A DNA stretch of 62,616 nt, from assembly GCF_018861905.1 (NCBI RefSeq), contig NZ_JAHLDU010000022.1, positions 1 to 62,616 of the forward strand. Direction: 5' to 3'. Each line of letters starts with the position of its first letter. Positions within the stretch are counted from its first letter, which is position 1. The notes under the pieces are model-generated. The model worked only from the letters and a program-made list of their open reading frames with translations, was not told the origin of the DNA and did not search any database. The DNA is from Clostridium sp. DSM 17811. GTDB taxonomy: Bacteria; Bacillota; Clostridia; Clostridiales; Clostridiaceae. Both the position numbers and the translations under genes were made by a program. Positions 8,608-18,013 of the stretch are shown here, in pieces.

Positions 8608-9096
8608 CTAATCTGTTTCTGATCGTCTTTGTAACACTGCAAGTCCTGTACGGACAACTTCCTTAATTCCATAAGGCCGCATTAACTCAATGAATGAAGA
8701 TACCTTTTCTTCATTTCCAGTTATCTCAATTATAATACTCTTTGCATTCATCTCTACAATATTACATTTGAATATATTTACCGTTTCTATAATAAAAGAT
8801 CTAGTACCTTGATCAAGCGCCATTTTTATAAGTGCCACTTCTCTAGAGACAGATTTCTCAGGACTTAACTCTAATATTTTTATTACATCTATAAGTTTAT
8901 TCAATTGTTTTACAATCTGTTCAGTGATTTGTTCATCCCCACTTACTACAATTGTCATACGCGAAATAGTAGGATCATCTGTAATACTAACAGTTAAACT
9001 ATCAATATTATAACCTCTACGTGTGAATAAACCGGCCATTTTGCTTAAAACCCCTGAATGATTTTCAACTAAAATAGATAAAATGTATTTATTCAT
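8608..9096 (-). CDS. ilvN: acetolactate synthase small (regulatory) subunit
   Basis: 162 residues. An N-terminal ACT domain (residues 2-75) opens with YILSILVENHSGVLSKMAGLF, followed by RRGYNIDSLTV. The C-terminal half (ALIKMALDQGTRSF, then VEMNAKSIIIEITG) is the ALS small-subunit C domain. It activates the IlvB catalytic subunit and confers valine feedback inhibition. It starts 15 nt after ilvB, so the pair is translated from one mRNA controlled by the upstream T-box. The C-terminus has the conserved GIKEVVRTGLAVLQR. Confidence 0.93.
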   Translation of the reverse strand: MNKYILSILVENHSGVLSKMAGLFTRRGYNIDSLTVSITDDPTISRMTIVVSGDEQITEQIVKQLNKLIDVIKILELSPEKSVSREVALIKMALDQGTRSFIIETVNIFKCNIVEMNAKSIIIEITGNEEKVSSFIELMRPYGIKEVVRTGLAVLQRRSETD

Positions 9097-9111
9097 AATT
9101 TACACTCCCTT

Positions 9112-10722
9112 CTATAAGGTACTCTCTTCTTCGCTTACAATACATTCTATCAAAAAAGCTTTATTACTTGCCATCGCTTCTTCAAGAACTACTTTTAATT
9201 CTGAATTAGAGTTAACTCTTTTTCCACAAAGTCCATAAGATTCTACAAGCTTCACAAAATCAGGATTTTCACATAAACTCACACCGTAAGTATTTTTATA
9301 TACATTGCTTTGATACTCCCGAACCATACCAAGATTTGAATTGTTAAATAATAAGAATATTATATTCAAATGATTTTGTTTTATAGTTCCAAGCTCAGAC
9401 ATACTCATTTGAAAACTTCCATCTCCCATTACCGCAACAACACGTCTCTTTGGGAAAGCAAACTTACAGCCAACTGAGGCCGGAATCGAATACCCCATTG
9501 TTCCAAGTCCCCCACTAGTTAAAAATCTTCTGTTACCAACCATATCAAGATAATGTGAGGTCCAAATTTGATTTTGCCCTACGTCTGCAGTAATCAAGGC
9601 ATCTTCTTCTATCATTTGTGATAAAAGCTCTAAAGCATATTGTGGATTTACTTTTGCGCCAGTTTCCCTAATTTTAACATATTCTTTTTTCCACGTTGTA
9701 ATTTGATCCATCCACATTTTTGTATCGATTTGCGTTACTCCATCAGTAAGTTCTTGTAATATTTTTTTACAATCTCCAACTACTGGAATAAGAGCACTAA
9801 GATTTTTACCTATCTCTGCTGGATCAACATCAATATGGATAATATCCGCCATTTTTCCAAAACTCTTAGATCCACCTGTTGCTCTATCTGCAACTCTTGT
9901 ACCAACAAGAATTAGAACATCGGCCTGGGCTACTGCTTTATTGGCATATTTAAAACCATGTGACCCAATTAATCCAACATTATAAGGATATTTTGATGGA
10001 ATTCCATCCTTACCCATTAATGTGTGTACCATGGGGATCTTAGATTTTTCTATAAATTTTATTAACTCCTGTTCAGCCTTGGCGGACATAACTCCCCCTC
10101 CCACACAAATAAGAGGTTTCCGGCTATTTTTAATCTTTTCTAATGCTTTTTTTATTTGCCTTTTATTTCCATTCACTGTAGGTTTGTAACCTCTTATACT
10201 AATTTCACTTGGATATTCAAATTCAATTTCTGTGTTCTGAATATCTAATGGTATATCAACAAGTACCGGACCCGGTCTCCCAGTTCTTGCTATATAAAAC
10301 GCCTCTTTCATGATTCTTGGTATATCTTTTGCATCTTTAACTAAATAACTATGTTTTGTGAAAGAGTCTGTTGCTCCAATTATATCTGCTTCTTGAAAAA
10401 CATCTTTTCCAATTAGGTCTGTTCTAACTTGCCCAGTTATTGCAAGCATTGGTATAGAATCTGCATAGGCAGTTGCAATGCCTGTTATAAGATTAATAGC
10501 ACCAGGTCCTGAAGTTGCAATACATACTCCTATAGACCTTGTTGCCCTAGCATACCCACTAGCACTATGTCCTGCCGCCTGTTCATGTCTTACCAGTATA
10601 TGTTCTATATCAGACTTCCTTAATGCTTCATATAACGGACCAACTGGAACTCCCGGATAACCAAACACTATTTTCACCTTTTCTTCTTGTAAACATTGAA
10701 TTATTGCCTCCGCAGCTTTCAT
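9112..10722 (-). CDS. ilvB: acetolactate synthase large (catalytic) subunit
   Basis: 536-residue ThDP enzyme making 2-acetolactate or 2-aceto-2-hydroxybutyrate, the first common step of Val/Leu/Ile synthesis. The ThDP-activating Glu is in LVRHEQAAGHSASGYARA (Glu47). The middle FAD-type domain contains VLILVGTRVADRATGG. The C-terminal ThDP/Mg motif is AVMGDGSFQMSMSELGT with FNNSNLGMVREYQ. The ATG follows AAGGAGGTACAAAA. It is the first gene after the T-box leader; ilvC, ilvD and leu genes are not in this window. Confidence 0.95.
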   Translation of the reverse strand: MKAAEAIIQCLQEEKVKIVFGYPGVPVGPLYEALRKSDIEHILVRHEQAAGHSASGYARATRSIGVCIATSGPGAINLITGIATAYADSIPMLAITGQVRTDLIGKDVFQEADIIGATDSFTKHSYLVKDAKDIPRIMKEAFYIARTGRPGPVLVDIPLDIQNTEIEFEYPSEISIRGYKPTVNGNKRQIKKALEKIKNSRKPLICVGGGVMSAKAEQELIKFIEKSKIPMVHTLMGKDGIPSKYPYNVGLIGSHGFKYANKAVAQADVLILVGTRVADRATGGSKSFGKMADIIHIDVDPAEIGKNLSALIPVVGDCKKILQELTDGVTQIDTKMWMDQITTWKKEYVKIRETGAKVNPQYALELLSQMIEEDALITADVGQNQIWTSHYLDMVGNRRFLTSGGLGTMGYSIPASVGCKFAFPKRRVVAVMGDGSFQMSMSELGTIKQNHLNIIFLLFNNSNLGMVREYQSNVYKNTYGVSLCENPDFVKLVESYGLCGKRVNSNSELKVVLEEAMASNKAFLIECIVSEEESTL

Positions 10723-10766
10723 TTTTGTACCTCCTTCAATTTTATATAAATTAGAATTTTGAGTAT

Positions 10767-11046
10767 AAAAAAAAGACCTCTTCCCATTGGGGCGAAAAGT
10801 CTATCGCGGTACCACCCATTTTTATATCTTCATTTTATAACGGTGTATAATTAATATACACCGGCACGGCTTACCCTATATGGTTTATATATTATATATA
10901 AACCATATAATTTCAGCTTACAACTCAAGGGTGAGTTTCAACATTAACCATTTATGGGTTTACACCGTCCCCACTCTCTAAGAATATGAAGAATGTCTAC
11001 TTTCCCTATCAAAGTTTTCACAATTTTCAAATTTATTTCCATGTTT
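10767..11046 (-). promoter_or_regulatory. T-box leader controlling ilvB-ilvN (probably leucine-specific)
   Basis: On the minus strand a leader of about 280 nt carries the hallmark elements. These are AGAGAGTGGGGACGG of stem I (complement near 10965-10979), a stem III hairpin (GGTGTATA-TTAAT-TATACACC, about 10840-10862), the T-box bulge GGGTGGTACCGCG (about 10805-10817) and a terminator hairpin with a U-run (10767-10802). In the likely specifier loop TGAAACTCACC, the codon CTC followed by A (complement of 10933-10935) is the best fit, so uncharged tRNA-Leu should cause antitermination. The specifier assignment is less certain than the T-box itself. Confidence 0.9.
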
Positions 11047-11052
11047 TAGATT

Positions 11053-11081
11053 AGTATACTTTATGACCTTTTTTTTGTCAA
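11053..11081 (-). promoter_or_regulatory. promoter of the ilvBN T-box transcript
   Basis: On the minus strand TTGACA (complement of 11076-11081), a 17-nt spacer and TATACT (complement of 11053-11058) give an almost ideal sigma-A promoter. It would start transcription near 11046. Confidence 0.75.
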
Positions 11082-11143
11082 TATTTTTTTTAAAGTATTC
11101 TAAAGTTTATGTAAACAATCATCTATATATTCTCTTTACTCTA

Positions 11144-12181
11144 TTACCTTCCATTTTCTATAATTGAATAAATTAACTGAGGTATATTTTTTAAAGATGC
11201 CTGTTTAATAACCCCACCAATGTCATAGGCTACCTTTGGCATTCCGTATACAACACTTGACTTTTCATCTTGACCTATAGTATAAGCCCCTCTTTGCTTC
11301 ATTTTCATAAGACCTTTTGCCCCATCATAGCCCATTCCCGTTAGAATAACTCCAATGGCTGCACTTCCTGCTTTCTCTGCAACTGAATTGAATAGTACAT
11401 CTACTGATGGGCAATGTCCATTCACCTTATCACCAGTAGAACATTCCACGTAATAATTATTTCCACGACGCATTAATTCCATATGTCTATCTCCTGGTGC
11501 AATAAGAATTTTCCCTGGAAGAACTATATCACCAGTTTCAGCTTCCTTCACATCCATTAGGCAAAGATTATTTAACCTATCAGCATACATTTTTGTAAAT
11601 ACAGGAGGCATATGTTGTGTTATTAAAATACCAGGCATATCTATAGGAAATCCCTTAACTACTTCAAGAATAGCTTGTGTTCCACCTGTGGATGCACCAA
11701 TAGCAATTATTGTATCACCGCTTCTTGATCTTATTTTATCAGTACGCCTCTTATTTATAATGTCTTTTTTGATATTTCCCACCTTAGCCATTGAAGCGAT
11801 TTTTATTTTTATAATTAATTCATTTATAAAAACTTCCTTGCTGCTACCATTTATTGAATTAATTTTTGTAACAAAATCTACTGCACCAGCATTCAAAGCA
11901 TCAAAAACATTATCACTTACGGCACTTACTACCACAACTGGTATAGGATATTGAGGTATAAGCCTTTTCAAAAATTCAATACCATTCATCTTTGGCATTT
12001 CTACATCTAAAGTCATAACATCCGGCTCAAGCTCTATTATTTTATCCCTTGCCTGGAATGCATCCCCTGCAGTTCCAACTACTTCTATACCCCTATCTGC
12101 CCCTATTCCTCTAGCTATCGTTTCTCTAAAAAGCAGTGAATCATCGACAACTAACACCCTTATTTTTTTTAATATACTCAT
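11144..12181 (-). CDS. cheB: chemotaxis methylesterase/deamidase response regulator
   Basis: 345 residues. An N-terminal receiver has VLVVDDSLLF and phosphoacceptor Asp59 in TLDVEMPKMNG. A linker leads to a C-terminal CheB methylesterase domain with the Ser-His-Asp triad: Ser164 in AIGASTGGTQA, His190 in ITQHMPPVF, and the Asp in GVILTGMGYDGAKG. Phosphorylated CheB removes methyl groups from receptor glutamates for adaptation. It is the last gene of the chemotaxis operon, 6 nt after cheR, its functional antagonist. Confidence 0.95.
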   Translation of the reverse strand: MSILKKIRVLVVDDSLLFRETIARGIGADRGIEVVGTAGDAFQARDKIIELEPDVMTLDVEMPKMNGIEFLKRLIPQYPIPVVVVSAVSDNVFDALNAGAVDFVTKINSINGSSKEVFINELIIKIKIASMAKVGNIKKDIINKRRTDKIRSRSGDTIIAIGASTGGTQAILEVVKGFPIDMPGILITQHMPPVFTKMYADRLNNLCLMDVKEAETGDIVLPGKILIAPGDRHMELMRRGNNYYVECSTGDKVNGHCPSVDVLFNSVAEKAGSAAIGVILTGMGYDGAKGLMKMKQRGAYTIGQDEKSSVVYGMPKVAYDIGGVIKQASLKNIPQLIYSIIENGR

Positions 12182-12187
12182 TATTCC

Positions 12188-13000
12188 CTATCCTTTCCTA
12201 TAAACAGCTGGCATAATATATTTATAATTAGTTTCATTTTTATTTACGGACTCAGAATGACCTAAAAAAAGATAACCGCCTATTTCAGTCATGTCATAAA
12301 ATTTCTTTATTAATTCCATCTTTGTTTTTGGCTCAAAATATATCATTACATTTCTACAAAATATAACATGGAACTTTTTTTTAAAAGGAAAAATTTCAGT
12401 CATCAGATTAAAATTTCTATATATTACTTCATTCTTTATTTCCTGGCCAATCTGATAATTTTCATCATCGACTTTACTAAAATATTTAAGTCTCCAATAT
12501 TTAGGTATTGTATCTACAGCCTCGCTTGAATAAGCACCCATTTGTGCTACTTCTAGTACCTTTTGGGATATATCTGTAGCCAGCACTTTAGTATTCCACA
12601 TAGGCTTTTGATTTCCAAAATAATCTGCAATTATCATGGCTAGGGTATATGGTTCCTCACCACTAGAACATCCTGCGCTCCATATTCTTAAATCTTTATT
12701 TTTACAGGTTGACTCTAAGTAATGCATAACAGTATCCCTAAAATAATTAAAATGCTCAACTTCTCTCATAAAATAAGTATGATTAGTAGTTAACTTGTTT
12801 ATAAGTAGACTAATTTCATTTCCTGAAGGATCATTAAAAACGAATTTTAGGTAATCCGAAAAATTAGTAAATCCTTTTTCTATAATCATATTGCTAAGGC
12901 GACCCTCTATAAGAAGCTTTTTTTCTGTAAGGTTGATTCCATAATTTGCTTTCATATAACCTGTAAGTTCTTTAAATTCGCTTTCCTTTAATTTTATCAT
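12188..13000 (-). CDS. cheR: chemotaxis receptor methyltransferase
   Basis: About 270 residues from the ATG at 12998-13000 (AAAGGTGAT at good spacing). The adjacent ATG at 13001-13003 is nearly as likely, and an ATG at 13028 has no SD. CheR uses SAM to methylate receptor glutamates. The N-terminal helical CheR_N domain is followed by the SAM-binding domain with IWSAGCSSGEEPYTLAM, then TDISQKVLEVA and VIFCRNVMIYFEPKTK. The C-terminus has GYLFLGHSES. It lies between the second MCP and cheB in the operon. No TPR extension and no NWETF-type pentapeptide system is evident. Confidence 0.93.
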   Translation of the reverse strand: MIKLKESEFKELTGYMKANYGINLTEKKLLIEGRLSNMIIEKGFTNFSDYLKFVFNDPSGNEISLLINKLTTNHTYFMREVEHFNYFRDTVMHYLESTCKNKDLRIWSAGCSSGEEPYTLAMIIADYFGNQKPMWNTKVLATDISQKVLEVAQMGAYSSEAVDTIPKYWRLKYFSKVDDENYQIGQEIKNEVIYRNFNLMTEIFPFKKKFHVIFCRNVMIYFEPKTKMELIKKFYDMTEIGGYLFLGHSESVNKNETNYKYIMPAVYRKG

Positions 13001-13071
13001 CATATCACCTTTATTTTTATTAAAAACCATGGTCTATATTAGAACTTCGAACCATGGTCTTAATATATTTT

Positions 13072-15294
13072 TTAGTATTTACCAAAATCACTATTGCTAA
13101 GTGATATTCTAGGTTTATCTTTAGTTGCTGCTGCCTCAGAATGTGCTAGGGATTTGTTTTTAGACGAATTTATATTTTTCTGAGATTTTAAAGCTACTTC
13201 ACTATAAGATGTCATGTCACTTCTTTTTAATCTAAACTTTCCTACCATATTTTTAAGCATAGATGCTTGACTTGAAAGTTCTTCACTAGCTGCTGCACTT
13301 TGCTCTGCAGTTGCAGAATTAGTTTGAACAACATCTGAAACTTGCTCTATGCCCTTATTAATTTGGTATATTGCAGTCGCCTGTTCATTTGAAGCTGCCG
13401 CAATCTCTCCAACTAAAGTTGCAGCTTTCGATACCCCTATAACTATTTCATTAAGAGATTCCGCAGTATTATTTGCAATTTTCGTTCCAAACTCAACTTT
13501 CTTAATAGACCCTTCAATTAAATCTGCAGTTTGCTTAGCTGCATTAGTGCTTCTTGCTGCTAGATTTCTTACTTCCTCAGCAACTACCGCAAATCCTTTA
13601 CCATGCTGCCCTGCTCTTGCAGCTTCCACTGCAGCGTTTAACGCTAACATATTGGTCTGGAATGCAATATCATCAATAACCTTAATTATTTTGGATATAT
13701 TAGAAGATGACTCATTTATATCCTCCATAGATTTAAGCATCTCTTTCATGTGAGAATTTCCAAGCACAGCTCCATTCTTAGCATTAAGTGCAAGTTCATT
13801 TGCTTGGCTAGCATTGACTGCGTTTTGCTTAGTCTGAGCTGCTACCTGCGTTATTGATGCAGTTAATTCTTCTATAGAACTTGCTTGCTCTGTTGTTCCC
13901 TGAGACAATGCCTGGCTTCCATCTGAAACTTGGTTTGAGCCTGCTGATACTTGGTCTGCAGCATTATTTATTTCCGTAAATACTTCATTAAAAGATTGAA
14001 CTATAAGGTTTAATGCATCCTTAATTTGTGCGAAATCTCCTTTATATTCATTGTTTATTGACAATTTAAGATTAGAATTAGACATTTCATCTAATACCTC
14101 TGAAATTTCAGTTACATAAGAAGATAAAGAATTTATAGTATCATTTAATGCATTTTTAATATCTGCATGATCCCCTTTGTAATCTCCATTCATACTTACC
14201 TTTAGGTTACCATTTGCCATTGCCTGAAGTACTGATGATGCCTCTTTAATAGGTTCAATAACAGCATCTAATATATTATTTATACCTTCGACTATGTTTT
14301 TATATCCTCCGTTAAATTTCTGAGCATCTCCTCTTGTAGACAATTTCCCGTTAACACATGACTTTGTTAACATATTTGTTTCTTTTTCAAGATTGTTAAC
14401 CGCAGATACAACGAGAATTAAGCTTTTTGCAAGTACATCCTTATCAGATTTAGGATTTATCTCTACATTAAAATCTCCTTTAGATATACTCTCTGCCGAT
14501 GCTGCATTTTCACGTATATTCTCAACCATTTTCTTAAACGCAGCCATTAAGGTTCCTGTCTCATCCTTTGACGATTCAGTAATTACTATATCAACATCAC
14601 CAATTGCAATTCTATCCGCATAATCAACTAACTTCTTTATTGGTTTAGTAATAGTTCTTGCTATTATTACTCCTAAACCAATGGCAAGTGTCGCTCCAAG
14701 TATTATAAGTATTAACATCAATTTTATTGAATTTGCTGCAGTCGCTGTATTTGAAGCCGAAGCTGTTTTTGCAAGAGCAATCTTTGCTTCTGACAGCTTT
14801 TTCATATTTTGTGCAAGTAAATCATTTGTTTTTACACCTTCACTATTCATCAAAACTATTGCCTGGGCATCCTTGTTTTGTTTTGCAAGTAATATTACAT
14901 CAGCTGCTACTTTCTCATAAGCGAGTACAGAATCATCAGTATTTTTTATAAGTTCTTTACCTGCTACAGTTAGAGTAGTTGTTTTAAATTCATTAGATTC
15001 TTTAGTGAAACTTGCATTATTATCGTTTATTTGTCTCTCATACTCCAGCATCTCTTTTTCATTAGACGACATAATCATATCTCTCAAATTTGACCTAGTA
15101 TTTTGAAAAACATGATTCATATTGTAAAGATTACTCATTGGAACTGTCATTTTTTCATACATTTCAGTATCCTTGTTCAATATAGTATTTAAATTAATAA
15201 TCCCTGTTATTCCAATTATTATAGCAATAATTGCCACCATAAAAAATCCACATAATATTTTTGTGCCTATTTTAAAATTGTTAAATAACTTCAT
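13072..15294 (-). CDS. methyl-accepting chemotaxis protein with tandem HAMP-like repeats
   Basis: 740 residues. TM1 is about 12-34, a four-helix extracellular segment runs to about 188, and TM2 is about 189-212. A HAMP is followed by further HAMP-like units; MANGNLKVSMNGDYKGD and MSNSNLKLSINNEYKGD are two successive copies. The C-terminal signalling domain has the kinase-contact tip AFQTNMLALNAAVEAARAG. The tail ends SLSNSDFGKY, almost the same as the other operon MCP. The SD is GGGGGAATAAT. Its signalling domain is nearly identical to that of 18014-20389, indicating a duplication. The ligand is not predictable. It is encoded between cheW and cheR. Confidence 0.93.
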   Translation of the reverse strand: MKLFNNFKIGTKILCGFFMVAIIAIIIGITGIINLNTILNKDTEMYEKMTVPMSNLYNMNHVFQNTRSNLRDMIMSSNEKEMLEYERQINDNNASFTKESNEFKTTTLTVAGKELIKNTDDSVLAYEKVAADVILLAKQNKDAQAIVLMNSEGVKTNDLLAQNMKKLSEAKIALAKTASASNTATAANSIKLMLILIILGATLAIGLGVIIARTITKPIKKLVDYADRIAIGDVDIVITESSKDETGTLMAAFKKMVENIRENAASAESISKGDFNVEINPKSDKDVLAKSLILVVSAVNNLEKETNMLTKSCVNGKLSTRGDAQKFNGGYKNIVEGINNILDAVIEPIKEASSVLQAMANGNLKVSMNGDYKGDHADIKNALNDTINSLSSYVTEISEVLDEMSNSNLKLSINNEYKGDFAQIKDALNLIVQSFNEVFTEINNAADQVSAGSNQVSDGSQALSQGTTEQASSIEELTASITQVAAQTKQNAVNASQANELALNAKNGAVLGNSHMKEMLKSMEDINESSSNISKIIKVIDDIAFQTNMLALNAAVEAARAGQHGKGFAVVAEEVRNLAARSTNAAKQTADLIEGSIKKVEFGTKIANNTAESLNEIVIGVSKAATLVGEIAAASNEQATAIYQINKGIEQVSDVVQTNSATAEQSAAASEELSSQASMLKNMVGKFRLKRSDMTSYSEVALKSQKNINSSKNKSLAHSEAAATKDKPRISLSNSDFGKY

Positions 15295-15308
15295 TATTAT
15301 TCCCCCTT

Positions 15309-15803
15309 TTATACTGTTTCAATAATTTTATCTAATTCTTCATCATTAAGTAACTTGTCACAATCAAGCAAAAGCTTAACTTCATTTCCTACTTTCCCTA
15401 TTCCCCTAACATAACGATTATGAAAACCTGTTTTCATTTGTGGTGGTGGAACAATATTACTATCGTCTATATTAATTACTTCAGCAACATTGTCCACAAT
15501 GAGTCCAACAGTTGTTTCCTTAATGTTAATTACAACTATGCATGTCCTATCATTATAATCTTTTGGCTCTTTTCTAAATCTAAGTCTTACATCAATAACT
15601 GGTATAATTTTTCCACGAAGATTTATAATCCCTTTTACATAATCAGGTAATTCAGGTACCTCTGTTATCTCCTGTATACCAATTATTTCTGTTACAAACT
15701 TAATTTCAATACCGTAAGACTCTTTACCAACAGAAAATGTTAAAAATTTTCCCCTTTGAGTATCCTCAGCTGTTTCCATAATTTCTTCTAAAATTTCTGC
15801 CAT
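15309..15803 (-). CDS. cheW: chemotaxis coupling protein
   Basis: 164 residues from the ATG at 15801-15803 with AAAGGTGG upstream; an in-frame GTG four codons earlier overlaps that SD. It is a single CheW domain (KFLTFSVGKESYGIEI, then VPELPDYVKGIINLRGKIIP and VDNVAEVI). It bridges CheA and receptor tips at the membrane array. It is 23 nt downstream of cheA and 14 nt upstream of an MCP gene, inside the operon. Confidence 0.95.
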   Translation of the reverse strand: MAEILEEIMETAEDTQRGKFLTFSVGKESYGIEIKFVTEIIGIQEITEVPELPDYVKGIINLRGKIIPVIDVRLRFRKEPKDYNDRTCIVVINIKETTVGLIVDNVAEVINIDDSNIVPPPQMKTGFHNRYVRGIGKVGNEVKLLLDCDKLLNDEELDKIIETV

Positions 15804-15826
15804 TTTTTTAACCACCTTTTTTTGTT

Positions 15827-17911
15827 TTATCTATCTAAAATTCCATTTACATCTATAATAAGACTTATATTACCATCTCCAAGAATTGTGCATCCAGCAA
15901 TTCCCTTGGCTTTTTTAATGTAAGTAGGTAGAGCCTTAACTACAACCTGTTGTTCTCCAATTAATGAATCTACAAATAAACATGCTGATTTTGTATTATC
16001 CTCAATTAAAATCATGATCCCATTAGTTGATGATGTCACTTTTGTATTTATATCAAATATTCGATGAAGTCTATATATGGGGTATGCTTCTCCTCTTATC
16101 ATTATCATTTCATTTCCATCACTATCTGCAATCACTTCATTCTCTTTTGGTTTAAATGACTCCTTAATTGATGTAATAGGTATTGTATATTTAGACATTC
16201 CAACAGCTACCTCAAGTCCATCAATTATTGCGAGTGTTAAGGGGATCTTGATAGATATTATACTTCCGCGTCCCATCACGCTTTCAATTGAAATGGATCC
16301 GCCAATACTATCAATGTTTTTTTTAACAACATCCATCCCAACTCCACGTCCTGAGTATTCTGTAACACTTTCATTAGTAGAAAATCCAGGTAATAAAATA
16401 TTCGAGAAAATTTCTTTATCCGTTAGTTCCTCCTCAGGTCTTGTAACTAATCCTTGAAGTTTAGCCTTTTCATATATTTTGCTTTTATCAAGACCACGTC
16501 CATCATCACTAACAATTATAAATACATCACCGCCAGCATTTTTCGCCTCCAAGGTAATTTTTCCAATTGGAGGTTTGCCGGAAGCTATTCTCTCCTCTTT
16601 GTCTTCTATACCATGATCTAATGAATTCCGGACTAAATGCATAAGTGGATCTGATATATGATCAATTATATTTTTATCTACCTCTGTCTCCTCACCTATA
16701 ATCTCAAGTTCAACATCTTTATTTAGCTTTTTACTCATATCTCTTACTATTCTATTCATTTTGTGAAAAGTCATAGAGACTGGCACCATTCTAATAGACA
16801 TTACAACATCTTGTAATTCATTAGTAAGTTTTCTAAGTTGCCTAGAGGCTTTATTAAAACTATCTAGGGAAAGGCCCTCTAAATCCGGATTTTTTGTAAC
16901 CATTGCCTCTGATATAACAATTTCACCTACTAAATCTAAAAGCATATCTAATTTAGAAATATTTACACTTATTATACTTTGTTGTTTTGATACTTTAGTA
17001 ATATGCTCAACTTCTTTATTTGTATCTATTTGTTCTATTTGAATTGATTCTTTATCCCCCAAAAGCTCTACATTCTCTAAAGGCCCTTCAAGTTGAATTA
17101 TGCTTTTTGCCTTTACCTTTTTAATTTCTTCTGGATATTCTTCCACTTGAAGAAGTTCCAAATCTCTTAAGAAAATAATTTCATTTAGTTTTTCTGCAAT
17201 TTTTTCCTGCTCTATAGAGGTAGCAAATCCTATTAAAAAACCATTTTTACGGATAGCCTCTACACTTTCATTACTCTCTATTATATCTTCAGGAATGTAG
17301 TACATTTCTGATACTATATCCTTAAGATTATGAATTACAGTATATGCGCGTACATTTTCCATCTCACAACCATCTTCATAAAAAATTCTTACAGTGTATT
17401 TCTGTCTAGCCTCTAAATCCTGATTTGCATAAGTACTTATATAAAATTTAGTGTCTTCCTTTGGCTGTGGTGCTACTTCCTCTAAAGGAACACTATTAAC
17501 TTCTTTCATAGTAATTAGAAGATTTGAACTTTTTAGCACTAATTCTTCACTAGATCCGTCAGCATTCTCATCATTTTCAATTTTTGAAACCTCATCTTTT
17601 ATAAAGTCAATACCTAAGAGTACTAAATCAAATAAGCTTTCAAAATCTATATTTACTGCTTTATTTTCTCTAATAAAGTAAAATAAATCCTCAACCGAAT
17701 GTGCTAAAACAGATATATTATTGAACATCATCATAGCTGATGAACTCTTTATGGTATGCATTATTCTGAAAATTTCATTTATTGATTCTGTATCAATGCT
17801 TTTATTTTTTTCACACTCAATACTAATTTCCTCAAGTTGTTCCATTAGTTGCGTGGCTTCAAAAAGATATATTTCAAGCATTGGTTCTCTAGTTGTTCCA
17901 TCATCTGACAT
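15827..17911 (-). CDS. cheA: chemotaxis histidine kinase
   Basis: 694 residues. P1 (HPt) carries the phosphorylated His52 in IMHTIKSSSAMM. A less conserved P2-like region of about 130-260 is followed by P3 dimerisation (SVNISKLDMLLDLVGEIVI). The P4 ATPase has N-box HLVRNSLDHGIED, G1 DDGRGLDKSK and G2 GRGVGMDVVKKN, and P5 is CheW-like (IDGLEVAVGMSKYTIPI, then IRGEAYPIYRLHRIF). It phosphorylates CheY and CheB in response to receptors. The ATG at 17909-17911 lies 6 nt after an uninterrupted run of ten G that forms the SD, a possible slippage site (see findings). Confidence 0.95.
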   Translation of the reverse strand: MSDDGTTREPMLEIYLFEATQLMEQLEEISIECEKNKSIDTESINEIFRIMHTIKSSSAMMMFNNISVLAHSVEDLFYFIRENKAVNIDFESLFDLVLLGIDFIKDEVSKIENDENADGSSEELVLKSSNLLITMKEVNSVPLEEVAPQPKEDTKFYISTYANQDLEARQKYTVRIFYEDGCEMENVRAYTVIHNLKDIVSEMYYIPEDIIESNESVEAIRKNGFLIGFATSIEQEKIAEKLNEIIFLRDLELLQVEEYPEEIKKVKAKSIIQLEGPLENVELLGDKESIQIEQIDTNKEVEHITKVSKQQSIISVNISKLDMLLDLVGEIVISEAMVTKNPDLEGLSLDSFNKASRQLRKLTNELQDVVMSIRMVPVSMTFHKMNRIVRDMSKKLNKDVELEIIGEETEVDKNIIDHISDPLMHLVRNSLDHGIEDKEERIASGKPPIGKITLEAKNAGGDVFIIVSDDGRGLDKSKIYEKAKLQGLVTRPEEELTDKEIFSNILLPGFSTNESVTEYSGRGVGMDVVKKNIDSIGGSISIESVMGRGSIISIKIPLTLAIIDGLEVAVGMSKYTIPITSIKESFKPKENEVIADSDGNEMIMIRGEAYPIYRLHRIFDINTKVTSSTNGIMILIEDNTKSACLFVDSLIGEQQVVVKALPTYIKKAKGIAGCTILGDGNISLIIDVNGILDR

Positions 17912-17917
17912 AAATAT

Positions 17918-17927
17918 CCCCCCCCCC
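17918..17927 (-). repeat. 10-G homopolymer forming the cheA ribosome-binding site
   Basis: Ten consecutive C on the plus strand (G on the mRNA), immediately before ATATTT-ATG of cheA. It is the longest G/C homopolymer noticed in the window, which is notable at this base composition. Confidence 0.9.
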
Positions 17928-18013
17928 TGCCTTGCGTCGAATTATTACATTCTTTTTAATTAACCTTTTCAATTTTTTTCTTCATCCTTCATAATAGATT
18001 AATAATAATTGTT

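Noticed and set aside
13349-14951. Antisense open frames opposite the MCP and cheA genes
   Set aside because: They mirror the codon pattern of strong coding genes on the other strand and have no SD or recognisable protein features.
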